This document shows positions 51,571 to 61,304 of a DNA stretch of 64,000 bases, one piece after another (positions within the stretch are counted from its first letter, which is position 1; each line of letters starts with the position of its first letter). Both the position numbers and the translations under genes were made by a program. The notes beneath the pieces are model-generated. The model worked only from the letters and a program-made list of their open reading frames with translations. It ran no database searches and had not been told where the DNA came from. The DNA is from Acidobacteriota bacterium (GTDB lineage: Bacteria > Acidobacteriota > Polarisedimenticolia > J045), in assembly GCA_030949985.1 (NCBI GenBank), contig JAUZRX010000015.1, positions 124,001-188,000 of the forward strand. The letters run 5' to 3'.

Positions 51571-52161
51571 ATGTTCCCTCCCGCCGACCGTCATCCGTGC
51601 TACCGCCTCCTGGCCTTCCTGGTCGCCGGGCTGCTGTCCGGGACGCCGTCCCGGGGCGCTCCCGCAGCGCCGAAGGGAACTCCCGTCGACATCGTGGTGG
51701 AATCCCGCCGGGCTGTCGCCGACCGGGACAGGGACGCCTTCGAAGACGCCCTGCTGCTCGCCCTGGTCACCAGCTCGTGCCCGGTGCGCCCGGCCGAGCC
51801 GGGCGAGAAGCCCGCCTTGAAGGCCGTCGTGCAACTGGAAAAGTGGCGGGAGGGCCAGGTACCGGGGGGCGTGAACGTCTACGACTACGAGACGGGAACG
51901 ACGCGCCGCGGCGTGCGGCGCGAAGTGGAAGTGCGCTACGCGGTGCGCATCACGGCCACCGCCGACGGGCGCCTGTTGCGCAAGGCGGAGAGCCGCTTCG
52001 TCGAGGTCGCCTCCACCCGCAAGAACCCTCTGTGGGATCCCTACGTGCAGTCCGTGGAACGCGCGCGGCGCAAGGCTTCGCGGGAGATCCTGCGCTGGAT
52101 CTGCCGGGCCCAGCGGAAGCTGGCCAGGTTGGAGGCAAAGAAGAAGCGAACGTCCCGTTGA
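51571..52161 (+). CDS. hypothetical exported protein, 196 aa
   Basis: I do not recognise this protein. A hydrophobic N-terminus (LLAFLVAGLLSG) is probably a signal peptide, so the protein is exported. The mature part is basic at the C-terminus (ARRKASREILRWICRAQRKLARLEAKKKRTS). A beta-like middle has EKWREGQVPGGVNVYDYETGTTRRG. Two cysteines are present (SSCPV and WICRA), about 115 residues apart. ATG is 12 bases after the CNB-FHA gene, so the two are probably co-transcribed. The stop TGA falls inside the next -35 box. Confidence 0.65.
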   Translation: MFPPADRHPCYRLLAFLVAGLLSGTPSRGAPAAPKGTPVDIVVESRRAVADRDRDAFEDALLLALVTSSCPVRPAEPGEKPALKAVVQLEKWREGQVPGGVNVYDYETGTTRRGVRREVEVRYAVRITATADGRLLRKAESRFVEVASTRKNPLWDPYVQSVERARRKASREILRWICRAQRKLARLEAKKKRTSR

Positions 52162-52187
52162 CCCTTACGCCGGGCGGGTGTTACGCT
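52158..52187 (+). promoter_or_regulatory. promoter of scpA-scpB-rluB, overlapping the upstream stop
   Basis: TTGACC (52158-52163) contains the TGA stop of the upstream gene. TACGCT (52182-52187) follows at a spacing of 18 bases. The leader to the ATG at 52311 is about 115 bases. Confidence 0.4.
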
Positions 52188-52310
52188 GCTGCCGGGTCGG
52201 AGGAAGGTCCCCGGGGGGCGGGCCGGAACGTGCTCCCCGCGCGTGCCGCGCCATCGGCCTCCAGCGAATATTCAGGGCTTGAACGGGTCCAGGACCGGGT
52301 GGCGCGAGAG

Positions 52311-53123
52311 ATGTCCGAGAACACTTCCAATCCACGGCCCGAGATCTTCGCTTCCCCCGTCGACGCTCCGCCACCGACGGGGCTCGAGGTCAGCCTGCCC
52401 CAGTTCGAGGGGCCTCTCGACCTGCTCCTTCATCTGGTGCGCAGCCAGGGCATCGACATCCTGGACATCCCCATCACGGAGATCGCCAGCCAGTACAACG
52501 CCTACCTCGATCAGATGCGTGAGCTGGACCTGGAGGTGGCCTCCGAGTACCTGGTGATGGCGGCCACCCTGGCTCACATCAAGTCGAGAATGCTGTTGCC
52601 GCCCGATCCTGCCGAGGAGGGCGCGGAGGATCCGCGCCTGGAACTGGCGATGCAGCTGCTGGAGTACGAGAAATACCAGAAGGCCGCCGAGGCCCTGGGG
52701 GTGCTCGAGACCAGCCGCGAGCTGATGTTCGTGCGGAACGCGCCCCCGCCGGAGGAACTGGCGGGGGTGATGACCCTCGAAGTCGACCTCGACCAGCTGG
52801 TGGGAGCCTTCGAAAAGGTGCTCGCGCGACTGGAGAGCGAGGATCTCAACCAGGTCATCCGGCGCGAGAACTTCAAGATCCACGACATGATGGCGCGCAT
52901 CCTGGCGAGCCTCGAACAGGACGGGCGAGCCAGCTTCCGGGACCTGGTCGAAGCCTGTCGAACCCGGCTCGAGAGGATCGTGCTCTTCCTCGGCTTGCTC
53001 GAGCTGGTGCGGCTGGGTAACGTGACCGCGCAGCAGGCCGGATGGCGGACCGAGATTCTCATCCGCCGGCGTCACGACCGGCCGGCGGAGGCTCCCGGGG
53101 CTGCGGTGGACGGCGATGAGTGA
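52311..53123 (+). CDS. scpA: segregation and condensation protein A
   Basis: ScpA is the kleisin subunit of the SMC-ScpAB condensin. The 270-residue protein has the N-terminal SMC-binding block FEGPLDLLLHLVRSQGIDILDIPI and ASEYLVMAATLAHIKSRMLLP, and a C-terminal winged helix (IVLFLGLLELVRLGNVTAQQ). ATG is preceded by GCGAGAG. scpB follows with an eight-base overlap, the standard pair. Confidence 0.95.
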   Translation: MSENTSNPRPEIFASPVDAPPPTGLEVSLPQFEGPLDLLLHLVRSQGIDILDIPITEIASQYNAYLDQMRELDLEVASEYLVMAATLAHIKSRMLLPPDPAEEGAEDPRLELAMQLLEYEKYQKAAEALGVLETSRELMFVRNAPPPEELAGVMTLEVDLDQLVGAFEKVLARLESEDLNQVIRRENFKIHDMMARILASLEQDGRASFRDLVEACRTRLERIVLFLGLLELVRLGNVTAQQAGWRTEILIRRRHDRPAEAPGAAVDGDE

Positions 53124-53961
53124 AGAACACAACGAGCAGTTTGCGGTCCCCGAGGAGGCCGGAAAGGAGCCCGGGGCCGAAAAGGGGCTGGACATTCTCG
53201 CCTGTCTCGAGGCCATGCTCTTCGTCTCTCCGGAGCCGCTGGCGATCCGTGAAATCCAGGCGGCCCTCGAGGGCACCGGTCGAGAGGAGATCGAGGCCGG
53301 GCTCGAAGCCCTGGCCAAGGCGCTGACGGGGCCGGGCAGGGGGTTGCGCCTGGAGGCGGTGGCCGGCGGCTACCGACTGGTGACCCAGCCCGCCTTCGCG
53401 GCTCCACTCAAGGCCCTCTTCCGCTTCCGCAACCGCAAGCGCTTGACGCCCGCGGTGCTGGACGTGCTGGCCATCGTGGCCTACGCCCAGCCGATCACCG
53501 CGCCGGAAATCCAGGAGATTCGCGGGACCGACCCTTCCTATGCCCTGCGTTCCCTGCAGGAGCGGCGCCTGGTGCGCATGCTGGGGCGCAAGAAGGTGGT
53601 AGGCCGGCCGATCCTCTACGGCACGACTCGGCACTTCCTCCTGCACTTCGGGCTCGACAGCCTCGAGGATCTGCCCCCGGTGGAGGCCTACGGGACCCGG
53701 GTGGTGCCCGCTCAGGGGCGGCTTTTCCCGGGCGAGGCCGTGGAGGTCGAGCCCCTGGACGGGGAAGGTGCGGAGGCCGTGGAGGCCGGCGACGAAGCGG
53801 GGGAGGGGGCGGCGACGGGGGACGTGATGGAACTGGCCGACGCCCTGTCGCCCCCCGGTGAGGTCGAGGCGGAGAGCGGCTCCCGGGGGACGGCGGGTGA
53901 AGACGGCGCTCCGGAAGGCCGCATGGCCGCCGCTCCCTCGCGCACCGAGGAGGAGGTATGA
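53116..53961 (+). CDS. scpB: segregation and condensation protein B
   Basis: ScpB binds ScpA and forms two winged helices. Blocks LEAMLFVSPEPLAIREIQAAL, AVLDVLAIVAYAQPITAPEIQEIRG and LLQ-like RSLQERRLVRMLGRKKVVGRP match. At 281 residues it is longer than usual because of an acidic Gly/Glu-rich tail of about 80 residues (EAVEAGDEAGEGAATGD). It overlaps scpA by eight bases and rluB by four. Confidence 0.94.
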   Translation: MSEEHNEQFAVPEEAGKEPGAEKGLDILACLEAMLFVSPEPLAIREIQAALEGTGREEIEAGLEALAKALTGPGRGLRLEAVAGGYRLVTQPAFAAPLKALFRFRNRKRLTPAVLDVLAIVAYAQPITAPEIQEIRGTDPSYALRSLQERRLVRMLGRKKVVGRPILYGTTRHFLLHFGLDSLEDLPPVEAYGTRVVPAQGRLFPGEAVEVEPLDGEGAEAVEAGDEAGEGAATGDVMELADALSPPGEVEAESGSRGTAGEDGAPEGRMAAAPSRTEEEV

Positions 53962-54761
53962 GCGCCGAGAGACTGCAGAAGATCCTGGCCCGCGCCGGGA
54001 TCGCCTCCCGTCGCGGCGCCGAGCGCATGATCGAAGAAGGGCGGGTGACGGTCAACGGCAAGGTGGTCACTCGCCTGGGAACCCAGGCCGATCCCGAACA
54101 GGATCACATCAAGGTGGACGGGAAGTTGCTGCTGGCGGGCCGGCAGGGTCCCCGGCGCTACTTCCTGGCCTTCAAGCCCCGGCGCATGATCACGAGCCTG
54201 GCGGACCCGGAGGGCCGGCCCACGGTGGCGGACCTGCTGCGGGCGGCGCGGATCCGGGCGCGGGTCTTCCCCGTGGGGAGGCTGGACTGGGACGCGGACG
54301 GACTGCTGCTGCTGACCAACGACGGGGACCTGGCCCAGAAGGTGCTCCATCCCCGCCAGCACATGCCGAAGACCTACCGGGTCAAGGTCAAGGGGCATCC
54401 GGACGAGCGCACCCTGCAACGGCTGCGGAAGGGTGTCGTCTTGGACCGGGGCCGACGTACTCTACCCGCCGAAATCCGCCGGGAAAGCGATCTGGAGGGG
54501 GCGAGCTGGCTGCAGGTGACCTTGGTCGAGGGGCGGCCGAACCAGATCAAGCGCATGTTCGAGCAGGTGGGGCATCCGGTTCGGCGCTTGCGGCGGGTGG
54601 CCATCGGGCCGCTGCGCCTGGGCCGGCTGCGTGTGGGAGAGGTCCGTGAGCTGAGCGAGCGGGAGCTGATCCGGCTGCGGCGGGCCACTGGCATGTCGGA
54701 CGAGATCCAGGCCCCCTCCCGCCGTCGCGGGAAAAAGAGGAAAAGTTCTTCGCGTCCTTGA
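53958..54761 (+). CDS. rluB: 23S rRNA pseudouridine synthase (RluB/RsuA family)
   Basis: The 267-residue enzyme has an N-terminal S4 domain (LQKILARAGIASRRGAERMI) and the catalytic Asp in VGRLDWDADGLLLLT. The block GRPNQIKRMFEQVGHPVRRL is typical of the RluB/RluE/RluF/RsuA branch. The gene neighbours scpB as in many bacteria, which favours RluB. A basic tail ends in RRRGKKRKSSSRP. The TGA stop lies inside the -35 box of the rpsA promoter. Confidence 0.9.
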   Translation: MSAERLQKILARAGIASRRGAERMIEEGRVTVNGKVVTRLGTQADPEQDHIKVDGKLLLAGRQGPRRYFLAFKPRRMITSLADPEGRPTVADLLRAARIRARVFPVGRLDWDADGLLLLTNDGDLAQKVLHPRQHMPKTYRVKVKGHPDERTLQRLRKGVVLDRGRRTLPAEIRRESDLEGASWLQVTLVEGRPNQIKRMFEQVGHPVRRLRRVAIGPLRLGRLRVGEVRELSERELIRLRRATGMSDEIQAPSRRRGKKRKSSSRP

Positions 54762-54786
54762 CCCAAAGTGCTGCCACACCTAGGAT
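54758..54786 (+). promoter_or_regulatory. promoter of rpsA, overlapping the rluB stop
   Basis: TTGACC (54758-54763) and TAGGAT (54781-54786) are 17 bases apart, and the -35 contains the TGA of rluB. The leader to the rpsA start at 54966 is about 170 bases, long enough for translational control of S1 as in other bacteria; I found no conserved fold by eye. Confidence 0.6.
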
Positions 54787-54965
54787 TGGGGCTTCGTGGC
54801 GCGGGAGGTCCATCGTGAAGCTCCCCGCAGGAGGGTTCGGCGGCGTCGGATGGACGCCGGCGAACCACGGGCGGGTCTGGCCCTGATTCACGTCTTCGGC
54901 GCCTTCGCCGGGGCGGGGGTGGGGCCAAATCCCAAGGCCGGCCCGGTATCGGAGGTCTACAGGCA

Positions 54966-56786
54966 ATGGAAACACAACCCAGGCAGAACGAGGAAGACAA
55001 CAAGCAGGTTCCCGACGCGGAGCTGGATTTCGCAGCGCTGCTCGACGAGTATTCTCCGGCGGAAGACATCCGGGAGGGTGCCGTCACCCGCGGCCGAGTG
55101 GTGAAGATCCTCGGTGACATCGTCCTCGTGGACATCGGCTTCAAGAAAGAGGGGGCTGTCGCCCGCTCGGAGTTCCGCAAGACCGGCGAAGAAGACGAAA
55201 TCAAGATCGGCGACACCGTCGAGGCGGTGGTCGAGTCCCTGGCCGAGGACGACGACTACATCCCGCTCTCCAAGGAGAAGGCCGAACGGATCAAGGTCTG
55301 GGAACGGGTCGAGGCGGCCCACCGCTCCGGCGAGGTTCTCACCGGGCGGGTCATCGATCGCATCAAGGGCGGCCTGTCGGTGGATATCGGAGTTCGCGCC
55401 TTCCTGCCCGGCTCGCTGGTGGATGTGCGTCCCGTGCGCAATCTCGAGCATCTCAAGGACCAGGAGGTGCGCGTTCGGGTGATCAAGATGAACCGCCGGC
55501 GGGGCAACATCGTCGTCTCCCGCAAGCATGTGCTCGAAGAGGAGAACGCCGAGAAGAAGAAGGTGACGCTCGAGACTCTCGAGGAAGGCAGCCGCGTCAA
55601 GGGCGTGGTGAAGAACATCACAGAGTACGGAGCCTTCGTCGATCTCGGTGGCATCGACGGTCTGCTCCACGTCACCGACATGTCCTGGGGCCGTGTGAAC
55701 CATCCTTCCGAGGTGGTCAACATCGGCGATGAGTTCGACGTCCTGGTGCTCAAGTTCGACCGTGAGAAGGAACGGGTCAGCCTGGGCCTCAAGCAACTCC
55801 AGGAAGACCCCTGGGCCAACGCCGGCGAAAAGTACCCGCTGCTTTCCCGCGTGCGGGGCAAGGTGGTCAGCCTGACCGACTACGGCGCCTTCGTCGAACT
55901 CGAGGAGGGCATCGAAGGCCTGATCCACGTTTCGGAGATGTCCTGGACCAAGCGGATCAAGCATCCGTCGAAGGTGCTCAACATCGGCGACATGGTCGAG
56001 GCCGTGGTGCTGGACGTGGACGAGGAAAACCGTCGCCTGAGCCTGGGTCTCAAGCAGACCACTCCCAATCCCTGGTCGGTGATCCAGGAGAAGTACCAGG
56101 TCGGCGACGTGATCCGCGGCGTGGTGCGGAATATTGCCGACTTCGGTGCCTTCATCGAGGTGGAGGAAGGCGTCGACGGCCTGGTGCACATTTCCGATCT
56201 GACCTGGAACCGCCGGGTCAAGCACCCCGCCGAAGTGCTCAAGAAGGGTGAGGAAGTCGACGCCAAGATCCTCAAGATCGACACGGAGAATCAGCGCCTG
56301 AGCCTGAGCGTCAAGGATCTCCAGCCCGATGTCTGGCAGGAGTTCTTCCGGCGCTATCACTCGGGGGACATCCTCGAAGGCAAGATCGTCCGCCTGACGG
56401 ACTTCGGTGCCTTCGTCGAGCTGGCCGACGGTGTCGAGGGCCTGGTGCATATCTCGGAGATGGCCCACGAGCGACTCGAAAAACCCCAGGACCGCTTCCA
56501 GGTCGGGCAATCGGTCAAGGTCAAGATCCTGCGGACCGACCCGGTGGAACGGAAGATCGGCCTGTCGATCAAGGAAGCCCTCGATGCCCTCGGCGGTCGT
56601 GACCTCGAGAGCTACAACGAGCAGGTCGCCGAGGAGAAGTCGGCGGCCTCGATCACCCTGGGCGATATGGCCGGTGGTGAGCTGGCCGCGCTGCGGGAAC
56701 GTGCGGCGGCCAAGGCGCGGGGCGACGAAAACGCCTCCGCTTCGGAGGAGGAGCCCGAAGAGGACAGCGGAGCGGAGGACGCATGA
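54966..56786 (+). CDS. rpsA: 30S ribosomal protein S1
   Basis: S1 binds mRNA and helps the 30S subunit start translation. The 606-residue protein has six S1 repeats; good examples are VKNITEYGAFVDLGGIDGLLHV, VVSLTDYGAFVELEEGIEGLIHV, VRNIADFGAFIEVEEGVDGLVHI and VRLTDFGAFVELADGVEGLVHI. The acidic tail (SEEEPEEDSGAEDA) is normal. It is followed by an HU-family gene with a four-base overlap, like rpsA-ihfB in E. coli. Confidence 0.97.
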   Translation: METQPRQNEEDNKQVPDAELDFAALLDEYSPAEDIREGAVTRGRVVKILGDIVLVDIGFKKEGAVARSEFRKTGEEDEIKIGDTVEAVVESLAEDDDYIPLSKEKAERIKVWERVEAAHRSGEVLTGRVIDRIKGGLSVDIGVRAFLPGSLVDVRPVRNLEHLKDQEVRVRVIKMNRRRGNIVVSRKHVLEEENAEKKKVTLETLEEGSRVKGVVKNITEYGAFVDLGGIDGLLHVTDMSWGRVNHPSEVVNIGDEFDVLVLKFDREKERVSLGLKQLQEDPWANAGEKYPLLSRVRGKVVSLTDYGAFVELEEGIEGLIHVSEMSWTKRIKHPSKVLNIGDMVEAVVLDVDEENRRLSLGLKQTTPNPWSVIQEKYQVGDVIRGVVRNIADFGAFIEVEEGVDGLVHISDLTWNRRVKHPAEVLKKGEEVDAKILKIDTENQRLSLSVKDLQPDVWQEFFRRYHSGDILEGKIVRLTDFGAFVELADGVEGLVHISEMAHERLEKPQDRFQVGQSVKVKILRTDPVERKIGLSIKEALDALGGRDLESYNEQVAEEKSAASITLGDMAGGELAALRERAAAKARGDENASASEEEPEEDSGAEDA

Positions 56787-57121
56787 CCAAGGCCGACCTG
56801 GTGGACAAGGTCGCGGATGCGGCGAGCCTGTCCCGTGCCGAGGCCGAAGCCGTGGTCAACACGGTGCTCGATTCCATCGTCGGTGCCCTCAAGAGCGGCG
56901 ACAAGATCGAGTTGCGCGGATTCGGATCGTTCAGGCTGCGCATGCGACGTCCCCGCCAGGGGCGGAATCCCAAGACGGGCACCCGGGTCGATGTACCGGC
57001 CAAGGCCGTTCCCTATTTCAAGCCGGGCAAGGAGCTGCGCGAAATGCTCAACCCCCCCGGCGGGGAAGGCAATGCCGGCGGCACGGATGCCCAGGCGCCG
57101 GAGACACCTCCGTCGTCCTAG
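56783..57121 (+). CDS. HU/IHF family DNA-binding protein, second copy (IhfB-like position)
   Basis: The 112-residue protein has MTKADLVDKVADAASLSRAEAEA and the arm motif FRLRMRRPRQGRNPKTGTRVDVPAKAVPYFKPGKELRE. It has a C-terminal extension of about 20 residues (PPGGEGNAGGTDAQAPETPPSS) beyond the HU core. Its position after rpsA matches ihfB in proteobacteria. It shares the signature with the HU at 45856. Confidence 0.93.
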   Translation: MTKADLVDKVADAASLSRAEAEAVVNTVLDSIVGALKSGDKIELRGFGSFRLRMRRPRQGRNPKTGTRVDVPAKAVPYFKPGKELREMLNPPGGEGNAGGTDAQAPETPPSS

Positions 57122-57308
57122 CCGTCCGGGATGGAGTCTTTTCGATGGGAGGAGCCGATATCCCCACGCCGGTCTGTGGCGCCGGCGGCGGAATGTTCGG
57201 CGCCTCGCGCGGAAGAGGCTTTTTCGGTCGACGGCCGGGCGCCGAAGGCGCGCTTGCGCGGGACGACGCCGGGCGGGGCGGCTGAGTTCGTCAGTCACGA
57301 CTTCATGG

Positions 57309-57340
57309 CGGGGGACACCTCAGGGTCGTCCCCCGTTTTT
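57309..57340 (+). terminator. intrinsic terminator after the rpsA-HU operon
   Basis: An 8-bp perfect stem, 57309-57316 (CGGGGGAC) with 57328-57335 (GTCCCCCG), is followed immediately by TTTTT. It ends the rpsA-HU transcript and lies 60 bases upstream of miaB. A short ORF (57131-57379) reading through it is therefore unlikely to be real. Confidence 0.88.
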
Positions 57341-57400
57341 ATCTCCAGGCGGGAGACGGGCGCGTCTGTCGCGGAGTGACGAGAGGGCGGGAGTGAAGTG

Positions 57401-58735
57401 ATGGAGAGGCTCTACTGGATCGAGACCTGGGGCTGCCAGATGAACGAGCACGACTCGGAGAAGATGGCAGGCATCCTCGAGGGGCTGGGCTATCAGCGCG
57501 CTCCGAACGCGGAGACGGCCGATCTGGCGCTGCTCAATACCTGCGCGATTCGAGAGAAAGCCGAAGAGAAGGTCTACCAGGCCCTCGGGCGCCTGGCGGA
57601 AGCGAAGAAGAGACGGCCCGAGATGATCGTCGCGGTGGCGGGTTGCGTCTCCCAGCTCGCGGGAGAAGACGTGCGCAAACGCGCGCCCCTGGTGGACCTG
57701 GTGATCGGTCCGCGGGCCGTCAGCCGTCTTCCCGAACATCTGGCGCGCCTTCAGGACGAGCGCGGCGTCGTCGATACCACGCTCTACCAGGACAGCCTGA
57801 TGCGGCGGGCCGAGCCGGTGCGCAAGATGCAGGGGCGGAGGAAGGCCTGGGTGACGGTCATGGAGGGCTGCAACAAGACGTGCAGCTACTGCGTCGTGCC
57901 CACCACGCGGGGCCGCGAGGAAAGCCGCAGCCTGGACGACATTCTCCGTGAGGTGCTTGCGCTGGCGGCGGAAGGTTACGTGGAAATCGAATTCCTCGGC
58001 CAGAACGTCAACGCCTACCGCTGCCCGGACACGGGGGCGGGACTGGCGGACCTGTTGCGGGCTGCGAGCCGCGCGGAGGGCGTGCGGCGGTTGCGCTTCA
58101 CCACGTCCCATCCGCTCCATCTCCGGCAACCGATCATCGATGCCATGGCCGAGATCCCGGAGGTCTGTCCGGCTCTTCACCTGCCGGTGCAAAGCGGCTC
58201 GACGGCAGTGCTCAAGGCCATGCGGCGGGGATATACGCGCGAGAAATATCTCGAACGGGTCGAGCAACTGCGCCTGGCGATGCCGGACATCGCCCTGGGG
58301 ACCGACGTGATCGTGGGTTTCCCCGGGGAGAGCGAAGAAGATTTCGCGCAGACCCTGAGCCTGGTGCGGGAGGTCGGTTTCGACCAGATGTTTTCTTTCG
58401 TCTACTCTCCCCGGCCTGGCACCGTGGCGGGCATGATGGCGGACTCGGTGCCCCACCAGCGCAAGATCGAGCAGTTGATGGAGCTGCAGGCCATGCAGCG
58501 CGAGATCCAGTTCCAGCGCCATCAGCGGCTGGTGGGGCGGGTGATGGAGGTGCTGGTCGAGGGGCGCTCGAGGCGGGACGCCGGCGAGTGGGCCGGCCGG
58601 ACGGTGTGTAACCGGATCGTGAACTTTCCGGCCCGGGGACTGGAGATCGGGCAACTGGTGGACGTCCGGGTGACCCAGGCCCGGCCCAACAGCTTGCGGG
58701 GGGAGTGGCTGCAGCTCCAGCAGGCGCTTTCTTGA
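57401..58735 (+). CDS. miaB: tRNA-2-methylthio-N6-dimethylallyladenosine synthase
   Basis: MiaB adds the methylthio group to i6A37 of tRNAs. The 444-residue radical SAM protein has the N-terminal cluster Cys residues in TWGCQMN, LLNTCAIREKAEEK and AVAGCVSQ, and the radical SAM triad in GCNKTCSYCVVPTTRG. A TRAM-like C-terminus follows. GTG 57398 immediately precedes ATG 57401; the latter fits the GGGAG ribosome site spacing better. The stop TGA lies in the -35 of the next promoter. Confidence 0.95.
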   Translation: MERLYWIETWGCQMNEHDSEKMAGILEGLGYQRAPNAETADLALLNTCAIREKAEEKVYQALGRLAEAKKRRPEMIVAVAGCVSQLAGEDVRKRAPLVDLVIGPRAVSRLPEHLARLQDERGVVDTTLYQDSLMRRAEPVRKMQGRRKAWVTVMEGCNKTCSYCVVPTTRGREESRSLDDILREVLALAAEGYVEIEFLGQNVNAYRCPDTGAGLADLLRAASRAEGVRRLRFTTSHPLHLRQPIIDAMAEIPEVCPALHLPVQSGSTAVLKAMRRGYTREKYLERVEQLRLAMPDIALGTDVIVGFPGESEEDFAQTLSLVREVGFDQMFSFVYSPRPGTVAGMMADSVPHQRKIEQLMELQAMQREIQFQRHQRLVGRVMEVLVEGRSRRDAGEWAGRTVCNRIVNFPARGLEIGQLVDVRVTQARPNSLRGEWLQLQQALS

Positions 58736-58760
58736 CTTGATTCGGGGCCGCACGTATTGT
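58732..58760 (+). promoter_or_regulatory. promoter of the bifunctional nuclease gene, overlapping the miaB stop
   Basis: TTGACT (58732-58737) and TATTGT (58755-58760) are 17 bases apart. The TGA of miaB is inside the -35. The leader to the ATG at 58887 is about 120 bases. Confidence 0.6.
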
Positions 58761-58886
58761 TCCTGCAGGTGTTCGATGCTGGTTTTCTCCGCCTGGCGAA
58801 GGCGGGAACGGCAACTCCGGGGCTCTCCGTGAGGGGGGGCCCGGGAGGGCGGATCGCCCGAAAGTCGGTAGCCGGAGGATCCCTCG

Positions 58887-59372
58887 ATGGCGGTTGAAAT
58901 GCGGATTCAGGGATTGATGATCGATCCCATCACCACTATGCCGCTCTTGGTTCTCCGGGATCCCCGGACCGATGCCAAGCTTCCGATCTGGGTGGCCGTC
59001 TTCGAGGCGAACGCCATCGCGACCGAACTCGAAAAGGTCAAGACGCCACGGCCGATGACCCATGACCTGCTGCAGAGCCTGCTGCGGGAACTGGGTGGCC
59101 GTTTGCGCAAGGTGACGGTGACCGATCTTCAGGACAACATCTTCTACGCCGTGCTGGAAGTGGAGTGCGGGGGAGAGATCCGGGAGATCGACGCCCGCCC
59201 CTCCGACGCCATCGCGCTGGCCCTGCGCTGCGGGGCTCCGATCTACGCTCGCCAGGAAGTGATCGAAGCCGCGCAGAACATCGACTTGACCCAGGGGCAC
59301 CGGGACTCCAAGCGGATCCGGGAGTGGTTGCAGGGCCTGGGGCAAAGCGAACTCGGCAAGTACGAAATCTGA
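58887..59372 (+). CDS. bifunctional nuclease (BFN/DUF151) domain protein
   Basis: The 161-residue protein has the DUF151 pattern: GLMIDPITTMPLLVLRD, LPIWVAVFEANAIA, MTHDLLQSLLRELGG and IDARPSDAIALALRCGAPIYA. The name comes from a plant protein with DNase and RNase activity; in bacteria the family is widespread and its role is unclear. It follows miaB, a common neighbour. It ends with a clear terminator. Confidence 0.9.
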   Translation: MAVEMRIQGLMIDPITTMPLLVLRDPRTDAKLPIWVAVFEANAIATELEKVKTPRPMTHDLLQSLLRELGGRLRKVTVTDLQDNIFYAVLEVECGGEIREIDARPSDAIALALRCGAPIYARQEVIEAAQNIDLTQGHRDSKRIREWLQGLGQSELGKYEI

Positions 59373-59377
59373 AGTGG

Positions 59378-59413
59378 AGAGCAGGAGGTGCGGCTTTTTC
59401 GGCTGCTCTTTTT
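59378..59413 (+). terminator. intrinsic terminator after the bifunctional nuclease gene
   Basis: AGAGCAG (59378-59384) pairs with CTGCTCT (59403-59409), followed by a run of T to 59413. The loop is 18 bases and itself contains TTTTT. It lies directly after the stop at 59372. Confidence 0.75.
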
Positions 59414-59518
59414 CTGCCGCCGACTTTCGCTTTCGTTGGTATATCGCTTTCGTGCCAGGGAAAACCCCGCCTTTTCCGCTCTTTCCGGCCCCGGTGATGG
59501 ATTCGCGTTCCACGGGCG

Positions 59519-59547
59519 TTGATTTCTACCTTTGCGTTCCCTAGCAT
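59519..59547 (+). promoter_or_regulatory. promoter of parA-parB
   Basis: TTGATT (59519-59524) and TAGCAT (59542-59547) are 17 bases apart. The leader to the ATG at 59655 would be about 100 bases. Confidence 0.5.
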
Positions 59548-59654
59548 GTTGCGAGCAGTGGCCGGGGCGCTTCGCATCCGTCTGGTCGCGCCCGGCACCG
59601 TTTTCGTCCAAGCCAGTGTTCACGCGGGCCATGAGCCCGCCGAATGGGGTCCAG

Positions 59655-60402
<748 letters not shown>

Positions 60403-60410
<8 letters not shown>

Positions 60411-61269
60411 GGGAAGGGGACTGCCGCCGTCCGCGAGAATGCGGGCTGACGCCCATTTCGTGGACCATATCACCGCCGCACGCCCCGCGGCGGTGGGGCG
60501 CATGGTAGAGATCGATTTGATTCGGCCTAATCCGACCCAGCCTCGCCGGGAGTTGGCCGGCATCGAGGAGTTGGCTGAATCCGTGCGGGAAAAGGGGATC
60601 CTTGAGCCGATTCTCGTGCGGCCCCGGGAAGACGGCACCTTCGAGATCATCGCGGGGGAGCGGCGATACCACGCGGCGCGCCGGGTGGGCCTGGCCAACG
60701 TCCCCTGTATCGAGGTGGATGTGGATGATCGGGGGTGCCTGGAGATTTCCCTGATCGAGAACTTGCAGAGGCGGGACCTGACGCCTTTCGAAGAAGCCGA
60801 GGCGATTGCCCGGCTCGTGGAGGATTTTTCCTACACCCACGAACAGATAGCGCGCAAATTGGGGCGTTCCCGTACGAGCATCACTGAGCTCTTGAGCTTG
60901 AATCGGATGCCCCCGGCGGTCCAGGAGGCATGTCGGCGCGCCGACATCCGCACGAAAAGCACGCTGATGGAGATTGTTCGCCAGCCCACGGAGGAGGATA
61001 TGCTCTCCCTGGTGGCGGCGGTGGCCAGCGAGAGCCTGACGCGGGACGAGGTCCGCGAGCGGAAGCGTCGCGGGGGCGGTGGCGAGGGAAAGTCCGAAGG
61101 CTCCCGGGTTCGGCCCTACGTTTTTCGGTATAAGCCCCCGGGTCGGGACTTCAGCCTGAGTCTTCGCTTCGAGCGGGAGGTTGTCGAGCCCCGGGAGCTT
61201 CTCGTGACCCTGGAGGAGATCGTGAAGGATCTTCGCCGACAGGTGGCCGAGGAGGACGGGCGCGACTGA
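60403..61269 (+). CDS. parB: ParB/Spo0J family partition protein
   Basis: The 288-residue protein has the ParB nuclease-like N-terminal block (IRPNPTQPRRELAGIEELAESV, GILEPILVRP and IIAGERRYHAARRVG). It also has the helix-turn-helix (LSYTHEQIA-like FSYTHEQIARKLGRSRTSITELLSL). The N-terminal GERR motif for CTP binding is present. GTG start with GGAGGAGGT upstream, eight-base overlap with parA. The C-terminal dimer domain ends in LVTLEEIVKDLRRQVAEEDG. Confidence 0.93.
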
Positions 61270-61304
61270 GAGGTGCGCCCCCCTCGGCGGGGTTTGCCCC
61301 TGCT

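Noticed and set aside
57131-57379. An 82-codon open frame between the second HU gene and miaB
   Set aside because: It runs straight through a strong intrinsic terminator (57309-57340), has low-complexity composition and no recognisable domain, so it is probably not a gene.
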